Positions 7,881 through 16,574 of a stretch of 41,559 bases of DNA are shown here, piece after piece (position 1 is the stretch's first letter; the number at the start of each line of letters is the position of its first letter). The stretch is from Prevotella sp. UBA4268 (GTDB lineage Bacteria; Bacteroidota; Bacteroidia; Bacteroidales; Bacteroidaceae): contig DGWC01000077.1 of assembly GCA_002395135.1 (NCBI GenBank), forward strand, positions 57,205 to 98,763, written 5' to 3'. Both the position numbers and the translations under genes were made by a program. A model generated the notes under the pieces. That model made no database searches. It saw nothing but the letters and a program-made list of their open reading frames with translations, and was not told the DNA's origin.

Positions 7881-10800
7881 TTAAAAGTTTAAGTTAAGAC
7901 CGAAGACTAACTGTCGGCTCTTGGGGTAGGCCGAATAGTCAACACCCGGTGTGAGGCCGGTTCTGCGGATGGTAGACACTTCGGGGTCGAATCCGGAGTA
8001 TCCGGTGATGCAGAACAGGTTATAGCCAGTAACATAGAAGCGCAGGCTGCTGATGCCGGCCTTCTTGGTGAGTGTTTCGGGGAGCGTGTATCCCAGCGTC
8101 AGGGTGTTCAGACGGAGGAAAGAACCATCCTCAACAGCCCAGTCGGTGAGTCGGTAGTAGCCCATGTAGGGTGACCACATAGTGGTGTTGGCATTCATCG
8201 AAGCCAGCGTGGCCAGGTCGGTCACCAGGTTGCCTGCCGCGTCGATGTTCGTCCATCGTTTTCCATCAGCCATCATGGTGCTCATGTTGCGGTATTGGCT
8301 GCTGCGGTTTGCCGTGGTGTATTCAATCTTGTTGGCGTTGTATACATCGTTGCCTACGCTGAAGTTGAAGTTAGCGCTCAGGTCGAAGCCATAGGCGCGT
8401 GCGTTGATGGCGAAACCGCCGGTGAAGTCGGGATTGGTATTGCCGATCACCTGCATGTCTGAGCCGTCGGTCTTGATGTCGCCACTGTTGTCCAGGTCTT
8501 TCACCTTCATGTCACCAGGACGCACGGAGTGAGTCAGGAAGTCGGTAGCGTTCACCACGCCCTCCTTCAGAATCCACTCTGAGGTAGCCTCGTTGTAACC
8601 GGTGAAGTCAGATGTCTCATAGCGTCCGTCGTTCACATAGCCATAGATGAGGCCCACTGCCGAGCCCACCTGCAGCACGAAGTCGTTGGGAATCTCTGTT
8701 GAGCCGAGGCAGCCTGATGTGCTGTAGGGGTTGAAGCCCTCGCCCAGCGACTTGATCTTCGACTTGTTGAATCCGATGTTTCCGTTCACTGAGAGTCCCC
8801 AGTCTTTCTTGTTCACGATGTTATAGGTAAGCGAAGCCTCGATACCGCGGTTCTGCGTTTCGCCCAGGTTGCGATACTGTGAAGTGTAGGCACCGCTCAT
8901 CTGATAGTCGATCAGCAGGTCTTTCGTAGAGTTCAGGTAAGCCTCCACCGAACCGGTCAGTTTGCTTCCCCAGAGCGTGAAGTCGAGACCCACGTTGCGC
9001 GTGATGGTGGTCTCCCATTTCAGGTCGGGGTTGGCCATACGCGTGGTGGCACCCATATAACTGGTAAATCCGTTCACATATTGGATGGAGCGAGCCACGA
9101 GATCCTGCTTCAGATAGCCTGGGTCGATGCCGTTGTTACCGGCCGTACCGTAACTCAGACGCAGTTTCAAGTCGTCGAGCCAGTTGCGTGTGCCTGCCAT
9201 GAACTCCTCAGAGGAGATGCGCCATGCGAGGGCTGCCGAGGGGAAGTAGCCCCAGCGGTTTTCCTTTGAGAACTTGGAAGAGGCATCGGCGCGGAACGTC
9301 ACGCTCAGCAGGTATTTGCTGTCATAGTCGTAGTTGGCGCGACCGAAGAACGATAGCAGTTTGTCGTCGGGGCTATAAGCATCCTCAACGGTATAGGGAT
9401 GTCCCTGTACGGTGAGTTTGCGCGCCGTGTTGAAGTCGAAACTGGCGGGGAATCCCTCCAGCATGTCGGTATTGGTTCTTTTCTTTGTAATCACGTATTC
9501 GTGACCAACCATGGCGTTCAGCGCATGCTTGCTGTCCTTGCTGAACAGTTTCTTGAAGTCGTAACTCACCGTGTTGGTGTTGCGGAAGCGATGGCGGTCG
9601 GTGTTGGCCAGTTGCAGTGCGGGCAAGCGCTTGTATGCCTCGGTGTGCACATTCTCGCGGGCATAGTAAGTGGTCTTGCCATAGAAGCGCATGTCATAGT
9701 TGGTGTAGTTGTCATAGCCGAACTCGGTCTTTGCCTTGAAGTTCTTGAAGATCTCCCAGCCGAATGATCCTGCCATGTTCAAGTTCTTGCGCTGCTGCTT
9801 ACGGTCGTTGTCGTCGGCCGACACAAAGGGGTGATACAGTCCGCCCACGTCCTCGTCGTCGTCATACTCGGCACCCTGAGCCAGACCGCCGATAGGCAGT
9901 CCCGGATAGAGCACGGCATTGCGCAGACGCTTGTCGCTCGACGACGTACTGGTGGCATCGTTGGCACCACCGCCGTAGATATCGGTGTTGCTGTAGCGCA
10001 CCTGCAAGTCGAGTGTGGTCTTCTTCGTCGGCTTGGTGTTCACCTTCAGGCTGAAGTTGTCGCGCTTAAAACTGGAACCATACATAATGGCCTTGTCGTT
10101 CATGTGGGCATAACTGAAGGCATACTTGATGTTGTCCGAACCGCCGTTCACGCTCACGTTGTGGTTAAACGTATGTCCCGTGCGGCCGAAGGTCATGTCC
10201 TGCCAGTCGTTCACGGGCTGACCGTCATACAAGTCGCGGTCTTGGTACAGGCCGAACACCTTCTCATAGTCGGTGGACTTGCCGCTCTTGAGCATGCTGT
10301 ATTCATACTGCCATTTCAGATAGTCGGCCGTGCCCAGCACGTCCAACGTCTTGGCCGTCTTCTTCCAACTGTAGTAGGCATTATAACTCACCTTCACCTT
10401 GCCAGCCTGTCCGCTCTTGGTGGTCACCAGGATTACACCGTTGGCACCGCGCGAACCATAGATAGCAGTCGACGAAGCATCTTTCAGCACGGTGATGTCC
10501 TCGATGTCGCTGGCCGGAATGTCGCCGATACCGTCCACGGGGAATCCGTCAACGATATAGAGGGGCTCGTTGCTCTGGGTAACCGAACCGCCGCCGCGCA
10601 CGCGGATAATCACGTCGGCATCGGGAGAACCCTCGGTGGTGGTCACTTGCACACCTGCCAGTTTACCCGTCAGGGCTTCCGAGGCGCTGGCCACAGGCAC
10701 TGCCTGCAGCACGTCGTTGCCCACGGTGGCCACAGATCCCGTGATATCCTTTTTCTTCACAGCACCGTATCCAATCACAACCAGTTCGTTCAGAGCCGTT

Positions 10801-11126
10801 GCCTCGTCCTGCATGACGATATTTACAGTAGACTTACCGGCAACGTTCACCGTCTGCGTCTTCATACCCACGTATGAAACAACGATTTCCTTGCCGCCTG
10901 ACAGTGTGAGAGAGAAGTTTCCGTCAAAGTCGGTTACCGTACCGCCCTTGCCGCCTTTCTCCTGAATGGTAGCGCCGATCACAGCCTCGCCGCTGCTGTC
11001 GGTCACCGTTCCCTTGATGGTCTGCGCAGAGAGCATGCCGCTTCCCATGAGAAGCATCAACGCCACAAGCGCAAACTTTCTTGTGCACATCCATGTGCAT
11101 AGAAAAGTTTTCATTCTTTCAGACAT
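7881..11126 (-). CDS. SusC/RagA family TonB-dependent outer-membrane transporter
   Basis: This 1081-residue protein has a signal peptide (cleavage near MLSAQ), then a CarboxypepD-regulatory-like domain (TIKGTVTDSSGEAVIGATI). The TonB plug follows, with the SusC signatures LTGKLAGVQVTT, PLYIVDGFPVDG and STAIYGSRGANGVILVTTK. The rest is a long beta-barrel ending in an aromatic strand (RQLVFGLNLNF). It imports oligosaccharides across the outer membrane with TonB energy, together with the SusD protein next to it. Its promoter at 11176-11207 gives a leader of about 40 nt. No hybrid two-component sensor or ECF sigma/anti-sigma pair lies nearby, so the regulator must be elsewhere or expression is constitutive. 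Confidence 0.96.
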   Translation of the reverse strand: MSERMKTFLCTWMCTRKFALVALMLLMGSGMLSAQTIKGTVTDSSGEAVIGATIQEKGGKGGTVTDFDGNFSLTLSGGKEIVVSYVGMKTQTVNVAGKSTVNIVMQDEATALNELVVIGYGAVKKKDITGSVATVGNDVLQAVPVASASEALTGKLAGVQVTTTEGSPDADVIIRVRGGGSVTQSNEPLYIVDGFPVDGIGDIPASDIEDITVLKDASSTAIYGSRGANGVILVTTKSGQAGKVKVSYNAYYSWKKTAKTLDVLGTADYLKWQYEYSMLKSGKSTDYEKVFGLYQDRDLYDGQPVNDWQDMTFGRTGHTFNHNVSVNGGSDNIKYAFSYAHMNDKAIMYGSSFKRDNFSLKVNTKPTKKTTLDLQVRYSNTDIYGGGANDATSTSSSDKRLRNAVLYPGLPIGGLAQGAEYDDDEDVGGLYHPFVSADDNDRKQQRKNLNMAGSFGWEIFKNFKAKTEFGYDNYTNYDMRFYGKTTYYARENVHTEAYKRLPALQLANTDRHRFRNTNTVSYDFKKLFSKDSKHALNAMVGHEYVITKKRTNTDMLEGFPASFDFNTARKLTVQGHPYTVEDAYSPDDKLLSFFGRANYDYDSKYLLSVTFRADASSKFSKENRWGYFPSAALAWRISSEEFMAGTRNWLDDLKLRLSYGTAGNNGIDPGYLKQDLVARSIQYVNGFTSYMGATTRMANPDLKWETTITRNVGLDFTLWGSKLTGSVEAYLNSTKDLLIDYQMSGAYTSQYRNLGETQNRGIEASLTYNIVNKKDWGLSVNGNIGFNKSKIKSLGEGFNPYSTSGCLGSTEIPNDFVLQVGSAVGLIYGYVNDGRYETSDFTGYNEATSEWILKEGVVNATDFLTHSVRPGDMKVKDLDNSGDIKTDGSDMQVIGNTNPDFTGGFAINARAYGFDLSANFNFSVGNDVYNANKIEYTTANRSSQYRNMSTMMADGKRWTNIDAAGNLVTDLATLASMNANTTMWSPYMGYYRLTDWAVEDGSFLRLNTLTLGYTLPETLTKKAGISSLRFYVTGYNLFCITGYSGFDPEVSTIRRTGLTPGVDYSAYPKSRQLVFGLNLNF

Positions 11127-11175
11127 AAATTATAAAAATTAAAAAAACGTTTTGATTCGTAATTAGTTTGGGATG

Positions 11176-11207
11176 CAAAGATAAGAAAAAAAAAACATTT
11201 AAGCAAA
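11176..11207 (-). promoter_or_regulatory. Promoter of the susC/susD operon
   Basis: On the minus strand, TTTG (11204-11207), a 20-nt spacer rich in T, and a perfect TATCTTTG (11176-11183) match the Bacteroidetes consensus. The T-tract in the spacer is unusually pure. Confidence 0.75.
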
Positions 11208-11234
11208 TAGTTTGTGCAAATTCCACTGAATTTG

Positions 11235-12173
11235 CTAATATGCCACGTACGCCCGCAGACGCTGAACAGCCTCCGGCGGGAATTCTTTCAGCAAACAAAG
11301 GTCATCCAAATTATTGATTCGGCCGTGCAATCGGCGGTAGTCTACAATGGCCTTGGCGCGGAAGTATCCCATATAGGGGTGGTTGCGCAGTTGGTTGAGC
11401 GACAGTTGGTTAACGTTCATTTTCTCCACTTCGGGCGTGCCCATGGCGAAGAAAGGCAGTGCCTCTTCGGGGAAACCCTCTATCTCGCGCAACTGCTCCA
11501 CCGACACATAGCCGCCCAGCCGCTTGCCGTAGCGCACGATGGCACGGGCATAGCCGCTGCCGATGCCCGGTACGCGCTTCAGTTGGTTGGTGTCTGCCTG
11601 GTTGAGAAGAATCTGCTCGCCCGCTTTGAGTTTCACCGGAAAGCGCAGAGAGTCGGCATGGCGCGCACCCGAGAGGCCGGCATCCTGCTCTCTCTCAGCA
11701 TATAGCGATGCTGCCGACTGATAGTCGGAAGAGATGCGGATATAGGGCTCCAGTTCCCGAAACTGCTTCACCGTGAGCCCGTAGAGCCGTGCAAAGTCGG
11801 AAGGCTTGCGATAAACGCCGCCCTTTGCCCTGTAGCGGTAGATGTTTTTCACCTGCCACGGCTGCAGTCCCAAGCGGAGCAACTGGCTGCTGTCGGCCGT
11901 GTTCGGGTCGAAGGGGAAGCGCTCTGCCGGCCGTGCCTCCACCATGTAGTCTGTTTGCCCCTGTCGGCCGTGGTATGCATAGCGGTGGCTGTGGCGGGCT
12001 GCTGGGTCGGCATATTCGTTGGCATCCACGCTGTCGGTTGCCATCATCTGCGTGGAATCGTTGCGTCCGCCCACGGCAAAGAATACGATGAGTGCCGCCA
12101 TGATGACCGTGAGCAGCACCAGCATCACTTGCCGGTCGGATTTCTGAAAATAGAAAAACTCCTTGATGTTCAT
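11235..12173 (-). CDS. Membrane-anchored helix-hairpin-helix (ComEA-like) protein
   Basis: This 312-residue protein has one N-terminal membrane segment (about 16-36, VMLVLLTVIMAALIVFFAVGG) and several helix-hairpin-helix modules. The clearest is QLKRVPGIGSGYARAIVRYGKRLGG. Weaker ones start at about residues 85 and 245 (LRNHPYMGYFRAKAIVDYRRLHG). HhH pairs bind DNA non-specifically. In ComEA the anchored domain receives DNA during competence. Here the protein is longer than ComEA, with at least three modules. A role in DNA binding outside the inner membrane is inference. It has its own promoter at 12242-12273 and lies just below a large repeat array. Confidence 0.85.
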   Translation of the reverse strand: MNIKEFFYFQKSDRQVMLVLLTVIMAALIVFFAVGGRNDSTQMMATDSVDANEYADPAARHSHRYAYHGRQGQTDYMVEARPAERFPFDPNTADSSQLLRLGLQPWQVKNIYRYRAKGGVYRKPSDFARLYGLTVKQFRELEPYIRISSDYQSAASLYAEREQDAGLSGARHADSLRFPVKLKAGEQILLNQADTNQLKRVPGIGSGYARAIVRYGKRLGGYVSVEQLREIEGFPEEALPFFAMGTPEVEKMNVNQLSLNQLRNHPYMGYFRAKAIVDYRRLHGRINNLDDLCLLKEFPPEAVQRLRAYVAY

Positions 12174-12241
12174 GGTATTTCCCTCAACCGCTTTCGCTGT
12201 TTGTTATTCATAGTCACCCAAAGGGGTAGATAAACTGAATG

Positions 12242-12273
12242 CAAAGATATGCATTATTCTTTGTCTGGCCAAA
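12242..12273 (-). promoter_or_regulatory. Promoter of the helix-hairpin-helix gene
   Basis: On the minus strand, TTTG (12270-12273), a 20-nt spacer and TATCTTTG (12242-12249) match the consensus. The leader is about 60 nt. Confidence 0.75.
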
Positions 12274-12309
12274 CAATCGGGAGAGAAAATGATGTGAACA
12301 CCACGCTAT

Positions 12310-12520
12310 CAACATGCAAATGGCATGTTCAAAGCATGGAAACGGAACGAGCAAAGCACTGAAACGGAGTGTGAATACCATAGAAACGGAGCCTGTAAAC
12401 CATAGAAATGGAGCCTGCGGAGCGGCACTATGGAAAAGTAAATTAATTTAATTTGCTCGATAAATTAAGTTGATTTGAAAAGTAAATTAAATTGATTTGC
12501 ACGGTAAATTAAATTAATTT
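12310..12520. repeat. 22-bp-phased degenerate repeat array 1
   Basis: About ten units with a period close to 22 bp fill most of the 520-bp gap between 12174 and 12693. The left half has GC-containing units around ATAGAAACGGAGCC (12332-12419). The right half has four AT-rich units whose 15-nt cores (AAATTAAnTTnATTT) are centred at 12447, 12469, 12491 and 12513, exactly 22 bp apart. Each core is close to a palindrome and is separated by a variable linker of about 4-7 nt. A related array with similar unit order lies at 30918-31316. No protein-coding gene is seen in the gap. 12530-12690 shows nothing I recognise. Confidence 0.8.
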
Positions 12521-12693
12521 GCTGAAGCAAGCAGATGGTTTGGAGGTGCGAAAGCGGCAGTATGCGTCGGGCAAACCGTTGGTTTGCTGGGAGAATGGTG
12601 CATGTTTTGACGGGCGGGAAACACAATATGCGCCCGACCTTCTGGCCAGGCGCATGCTGTGTTATTTGCTTTTCTCGTCTTGTCTCTCCTCGT

Positions 12694-13398
12694 TTAGTTC
12701 TTCAGTGAATAGGTAACGGTGGTGACCACGCGCACCTTCTTGATGTAAGGGGTGTTGGAGTCGCGGTCGTCGATGGAGAACTGGCCTTGGTCGGCACTCA
12801 CAATCTTGTTGAGGCGCGAATGACTGTTCTCGGCAAATTGCTGCGCAGTCTTCTCAGCGTTCTCAATGGCCTCTTGCATCATCTTGGGCTTCATCTCACG
12901 GAACGAAACGAACTCGTATTTGATGGGGTTCTCATAGCCGCCGTCGATGATGGCGATGCCCTCTTTCAAGAGGTCGCCTTGACGGGCAATGATGGCGCGC
13001 ACCTTGGACACCTGACGCGACGTAACGGTGATAACGGAGGTGATGATGTAGCGGTAGGGCTTGAAGTTGTTGTTGTATTGCTCGGCCTGCAGGTCTACCA
13101 CTTGGGGGGCGTTCACCGTGAGTTCGTCGTCCTTGATGCCGTTACGCTGTAGGAACGATTTGATTTTGGCCTGCGTGGCACCGATCTTGTCGTATAACTC
13201 GGGCAGGTTGTTGCCCATTTCCTTGGAGACGATGGGCCACGTAACCTTGTCGGCTTCCACCTCTTGTTCGGCCAGTCCCTTGACGTTCACCTTGCGGTCT
13301 TTGTTGGCAATGTCGCTGATTCCCGACTTGATGAACCAGCCCAGCAGCACGATGCCCAGAGCGACGAGGGCTGCGGGAATGATGTTTTTTTCTTTCAT
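12694..13398 (-). CDS. SIMPL domain (DUF541) protein
   Basis: This 234-residue protein has one N-terminal membrane segment (about 8-24, IPAALVALGIVLLGWFI), then a SIMPL/DUF541 domain. Recognisable features are VKGLAEQEVEADKVTWPI, an alternating ITSVITVTSRQVSKVRAII block, and a C-terminal helix-strand unit with AIENAEKTAQQFAE and VRVVTTVTYSL. SIMPL proteins are periplasmic or outer-membrane proteins of poorly known role; some oligomerise into cage-like or channel-like assemblies. A good -7 element (TACCTTTG on the minus strand, 13429-13436) lies about 30 nt upstream, but its -33 partner is unclear. Confidence 0.88.
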   Translation of the reverse strand: MKEKNIIPAALVALGIVLLGWFIKSGISDIANKDRKVNVKGLAEQEVEADKVTWPIVSKEMGNNLPELYDKIGATQAKIKSFLQRNGIKDDELTVNAPQVVDLQAEQYNNNFKPYRYIITSVITVTSRQVSKVRAIIARQGDLLKEGIAIIDGGYENPIKYEFVSFREMKPKMMQEAIENAEKTAQQFAENSHSRLNKIVSADQGQFSIDDRDSNTPYIKKVRVVTTVTYSLKN

Positions 13399-13428
13399 AC
13401 GCTTAGATGTTTAATGGTTTTGATGGTG

Positions 13429-13436
13429 CAAAGGTA
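13429..13436 (-). promoter_or_regulatory. Probable -7 element of the SIMPL gene
   Basis: TACCTTTG on the minus strand fits TAnnTTTG and lies about 30 nt upstream of the start. No convincing TTTG is seen 19-20 nt further up. Confidence 0.5.
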
Positions 13437-13512
13437 CGGTTTTCGGCGGAAACGGGAAAGGGATTTCCCCTACAGATGGGAGAAAAATCCCTAAATATGC
13501 AGTTTGTCTCCG

Positions 13513-14292
13513 TTAGTTGAGGATGTGCAGGCGGTCGGCAGTGGCAATCCAGAGGTCGGCCATGCGCTGGTGGCCCGCTGCGGTGGGATGGATGCCGTCC
13601 CAGATCCAGTAGTGCGGGCGAGGCTGGCTCTGCACGAGGCTGGCAAACATCTCATGATAGGGAAGCAGGGCGGCGCCGTGGCGGCGGGCGATGTCTTCAA
13701 TGATGCGTGCCAGGCGGGCGATGATGTCACGGCGCTCGGCGAAGTCGGGTCGGTTGCCGATATTGCCTCCCTGGTCTACGAAGGGCGTGCCGAGGAGTAT
13801 CTTCACGTGGGGATTCTGCGCCTGCAACTGGCTGAGCAGTTGCTCGTATTGCTGTTGCCAGGCGGGATAGTCGAAAACGATGTCGGGGTTTTTGGCGCGT
13901 TGGGCGAGGTAGCGGTCGGCATCGTTGGTGCCCACGAGCAGTGTCACCACGTCGGGTTGCAGGTCGAGTGCGTCGGGCTGCCAGCGTGCTGCCACGTCGG
14001 CGAGTGTGTTTCCGCTGATGCCGCGGTTGATGAACACGTAGTCGGAGTCGGGACAGAGGCTCATGTAGTGGGCTGCGCAGAGCATCATGAAACTGTGGCC
14101 ATATAGGTGGTTCAGGTCGGTGAGGTTGCGCTCGCTGGTGGGTTTCATCAGGCCTCCGCTGCGCCCCCATCCGCCGTCGGTGATGGAGTCGCCGATATAG
14201 AGCACGCGCTTGTGGGCTGCCATGGCCATGGTGCTGACGAGCAGGATGGCGGCGAGCAGCGCGAGGGGTTTAAGGAAAGGATGGTTTGTCAT
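13513..14292 (-). CDS. Secreted SGNH/GDSL-type hydrolase
   Basis: This 259-residue protein has a signal peptide (LALLAAILLVSTMAMAA) and all four SGNH blocks. GDSITDGG holds the catalytic Ser (about residue 36), GISGN the Gly, VGTNDADR the Asn, and WDGIHPTAAGH the catalytic Asp-x-x-His. Such enzymes are esterases acting on acetylated sugars, lipids or thioesters. The substrate is unknown here. It is the last gene of an operon with DUF554, cobyric acid synthase and the redox pair, with a 23-nt gap to the DUF554 gene. Carbohydrate deacetylation would fit the esterases further right, but that is inference. Confidence 0.9.
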   Translation of the reverse strand: MTNHPFLKPLALLAAILLVSTMAMAAHKRVLYIGDSITDGGWGRSGGLMKPTSERNLTDLNHLYGHSFMMLCAAHYMSLCPDSDYVFINRGISGNTLADVAARWQPDALDLQPDVVTLLVGTNDADRYLAQRAKNPDIVFDYPAWQQQYEQLLSQLQAQNPHVKILLGTPFVDQGGNIGNRPDFAERRDIIARLARIIEDIARRHGAALLPYHEMFASLVQSQPRPHYWIWDGIHPTAAGHQRMADLWIATADRLHILN

Positions 14293-14315
14293 AGGCTTTG
14301 AGGGTTTGATGTGGA

Positions 14316-15038
14316 TTACGCGCCCCAGAGGGCCATCAAGAGGAACCAGACGACGGGAACGAGCAGCGAGGGCAGCAGGTTGAGCGTGTGGCAGTCTTTC
14401 AGATGGAGCAGGGAGAGGCCGGAGCTGGTAATCATCAGTCCGCCCACGATGAGCAGTTCGGCCATGAGTGCATCGCTGATGGCGCTGGCGGATATTTTGG
14501 TGATGAGATAGAACATGCCCTGCCAGCAGAAGAGCACGGGTGCGGCCAGGGCCATGCCGATGCCGTAGGTGGAGGCGAACACCATGGAGGAAACGAAGTC
14601 GAGCGTGGCGTTGGTGAAGAGAAAGGTGTGGTCACCCTTCAGGGCGCTGATCACGGGTCCCAGCATGGAGAGCGGACCGATGCAATAGAGCAGGATGGCC
14701 GTTGACAGGCCGTCGGCCAGGCGCGACTGATTAGCACCGCTGGCATTCGGGTCGGTGCCCGGTCGCTTTGCCCGCTTGTCAACCAGGCGCTTGAAGCGGC
14801 CGTCTATGTCGAGCGCAGTACCGATGATGCCGCCTACGGAGATGGCGACGATGAACAAGACGGGATACTGGCTCTTGGGGAAATTGGTGATGGTGGCGTT
14901 CAGGCCGATGGCCAGGCTGGCCAGTCCAAGCCCGGTATAGAGCACTTGCTTGTATTTCTCCTTGATGCCGCGGTGCAGGATGCTGCCGATGATGGCTCCC
15001 GCGATGATGGTGACGGTGTTGACAATGGTTCCTGTCAT
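14316..15038 (-). CDS. DUF554 family membrane protein
   Basis: This 240-residue protein has about six hydrophobic segments and the DUF554 (YdfK/YqgA) signature at its N-terminus (MTGTIVNTVTIIAGAIIGSI, then GLGLASLAIGL). The role of the family is not established; transport has been suggested. It lies 18 nt below cobyric acid synthase and 23 nt above the GDSL gene, so it belongs to the same operon. A link to corrinoid or metal handling is only a suggestion from position. Confidence 0.88.
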   Translation of the reverse strand: MTGTIVNTVTIIAGAIIGSILHRGIKEKYKQVLYTGLGLASLAIGLNATITNFPKSQYPVLFIVAISVGGIIGTALDIDGRFKRLVDKRAKRPGTDPNASGANQSRLADGLSTAILLYCIGPLSMLGPVISALKGDHTFLFTNATLDFVSSMVFASTYGIGMALAAPVLFCWQGMFYLITKISASAISDALMAELLIVGGLMITSSGLSLLHLKDCHTLNLLPSLLVPVVWFLLMALWGA

Positions 15039-15056
15039 GGTGGGGTGGGTGTTTTC

Positions 15057-16550
15057 TTAAATAATGGTGGGGGTGTTGCCCCTGAGGATGCTGTAGAGCG
15101 TGTCCATGTCGGTATATCGGCGCGTGGCAGCGGCCAGCAGGGCATATTGCTCTTCTTTGTAGGCGGCATAGTCGAACCGTGTGCGCTCGCGAACCGTCTC
15201 GGCGAAGGGCTTGAGCAGGTGGTCGACGACGACGGGGTTGTCGAGTATGCCGTGCATGTAGGTGCCAAAGCAGTGGTGGTTGAGATAGTAGCCTGCGGGC
15301 AGGTGGCGGCCGCCCTCTCTCGTGGTGTGCGTCTCACCCATGTGAATCTCGTAGCCGTGGCACTCGTCAGGATAGTCGAGGAAGCGGAACGTGGTTTGCA
15401 CCGTGCGCTTTTCGCCGCTCATGGTGGTGCGCGTGGGCAGCAGAGCGAGTCCCGGCATCCGCTCCACGTCGCCCTCCACATGGCTGGGGTCGAGAATCTC
15501 CTCGCCCATCATCTGATAGCCGCCGCAGATGCCAATCACGGTCTTTCCGTCGTGAGCGGCGCGGAGAATGGCCTGTGCCACTCCGTTTCGCCTCAGTTCT
15601 ATCATGTCGGCAATGGTGCTTTTCGAGCCGGGTAGGATGATGATGTCGGCCTTCTGGATTTCTTCCGTGTTGTTAGAATAGAAAAGATGTACGCGCGTGT
15701 CGCGTTCGAGCACGTCGAAGTCGGTGAAGTTGCTGATATGGCGCAGCATCACCACGGCGATGTTCACCTTGCCGGCTTGCGCCTCGCGGCTTTTCATCTC
15801 CAGCGACACCGAGTCTTCTTCCTCGATATGGATGTCCTTGAAATAGGGCAGCACGGCCAGCACGGGTACTTGGCAGAGTTGCTCTATCATGCGGCGGCCT
15901 TCGTCAAAGAGCGAGATGTCGCCGCGGAACTTGTTGATGATGATGCCCTTGATGAGGCGGCGCTCCTCGGGCGGCAACAGCATGATAGTGCCGTAGACGC
16001 TGGCAAACACGCCGCCGCGGTCGATGTCGGCCACGAGGATGACGTCGGCCTGCGCATGCATGGCCATGCTCATGTTCACCAGGTCGCGCTGGCGCAGGTT
16101 GATTTCGGCAATGCTTCCGGCACCTTCCATCACCACGGGGTTGTAGCGGGCGGCCAGACGGTGGAATGCCTGGTGGACCTCGTGGCGGAGCATGTCGCGC
16201 GAGATGCCGCCCTCGGTCTGCTCACCGAAATACTCGCGGGCATGGTAATTGCCGATGGGGCGGCCGTTGAGCACCACCTGCGACGTGTGGTCGCTGTTGG
16301 GTTTCAGCAGCAGGGGGTTCATGTCGGTATGGCACGGCACGCCTGCCGCCTCGGCCTGCACAGCCTGGGCGCGCCCTATTTCCAGCCCCTCGGGGGTGGC
16401 ATAGGAGTTGAGGGCCATGTTTTGCGCCTTGAAGGGAGCCGGCGTGTAGCCGTCTTCCTTGAAAATGCGGCAAAAGGCGGTGGCCACCATGCTCTTGCCT
16501 ACATCGCTGCCCGTTCCGGCAAACATGATGGGATGGAGTCTTTCGGTCAT
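15057..16550 (-). CDS. cobQ: Cobyric acid synthase
   Basis: This 497-residue cytosolic enzyme amidates the b, d, e and g carboxylates of adenosylcobyrinate a,c-diamide using glutamine and ATP, giving cobyric acid. The N-terminal synthetase domain has the modified P-loop AGTGSDVGKS and FKAQNMALNSYAT. The C-terminal class I amidotransferase domain has the nucleophile Cys in VIGICGGYQMMG, with His and Glu expected around the GYEIHMGETH and YMHGIL blocks. The length is normal. The next-but-two upstream gene on the same strand (19614-20966) encodes the a,c-diamide synthase, the enzyme for two earlier amidations. Other cobalamin genes are not in the window. It sits in an operon between the aldo/keto reductase and DUF554. 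Confidence 0.95.
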   Translation of the reverse strand: MTERLHPIMFAGTGSDVGKSMVATAFCRIFKEDGYTPAPFKAQNMALNSYATPEGLEIGRAQAVQAEAAGVPCHTDMNPLLLKPNSDHTSQVVLNGRPIGNYHAREYFGEQTEGGISRDMLRHEVHQAFHRLAARYNPVVMEGAGSIAEINLRQRDLVNMSMAMHAQADVILVADIDRGGVFASVYGTIMLLPPEERRLIKGIIINKFRGDISLFDEGRRMIEQLCQVPVLAVLPYFKDIHIEEEDSVSLEMKSREAQAGKVNIAVVMLRHISNFTDFDVLERDTRVHLFYSNNTEEIQKADIIILPGSKSTIADMIELRRNGVAQAILRAAHDGKTVIGICGGYQMMGEEILDPSHVEGDVERMPGLALLPTRTTMSGEKRTVQTTFRFLDYPDECHGYEIHMGETHTTREGGRHLPAGYYLNHHCFGTYMHGILDNPVVVDHLLKPFAETVRERTRFDYAAYKEEQYALLAAATRRYTDMDTLYSILRGNTPTII

Positions 16551-16574
16551 GATATGAATGGTTGAGGGGTTGGG

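Noticed and set aside
9831..10877. Open frame of 348 codons on the plus strand inside susC
   Set aside because: It is antisense to the conserved plug region of SusC and has no promoter or recognisable protein family.
12438..12520. AT-rich repeat array as a possible CRISPR
   Set aside because: The repeats are contiguous with linkers of only a few bases, the repeats themselves vary, and no cas gene is present.
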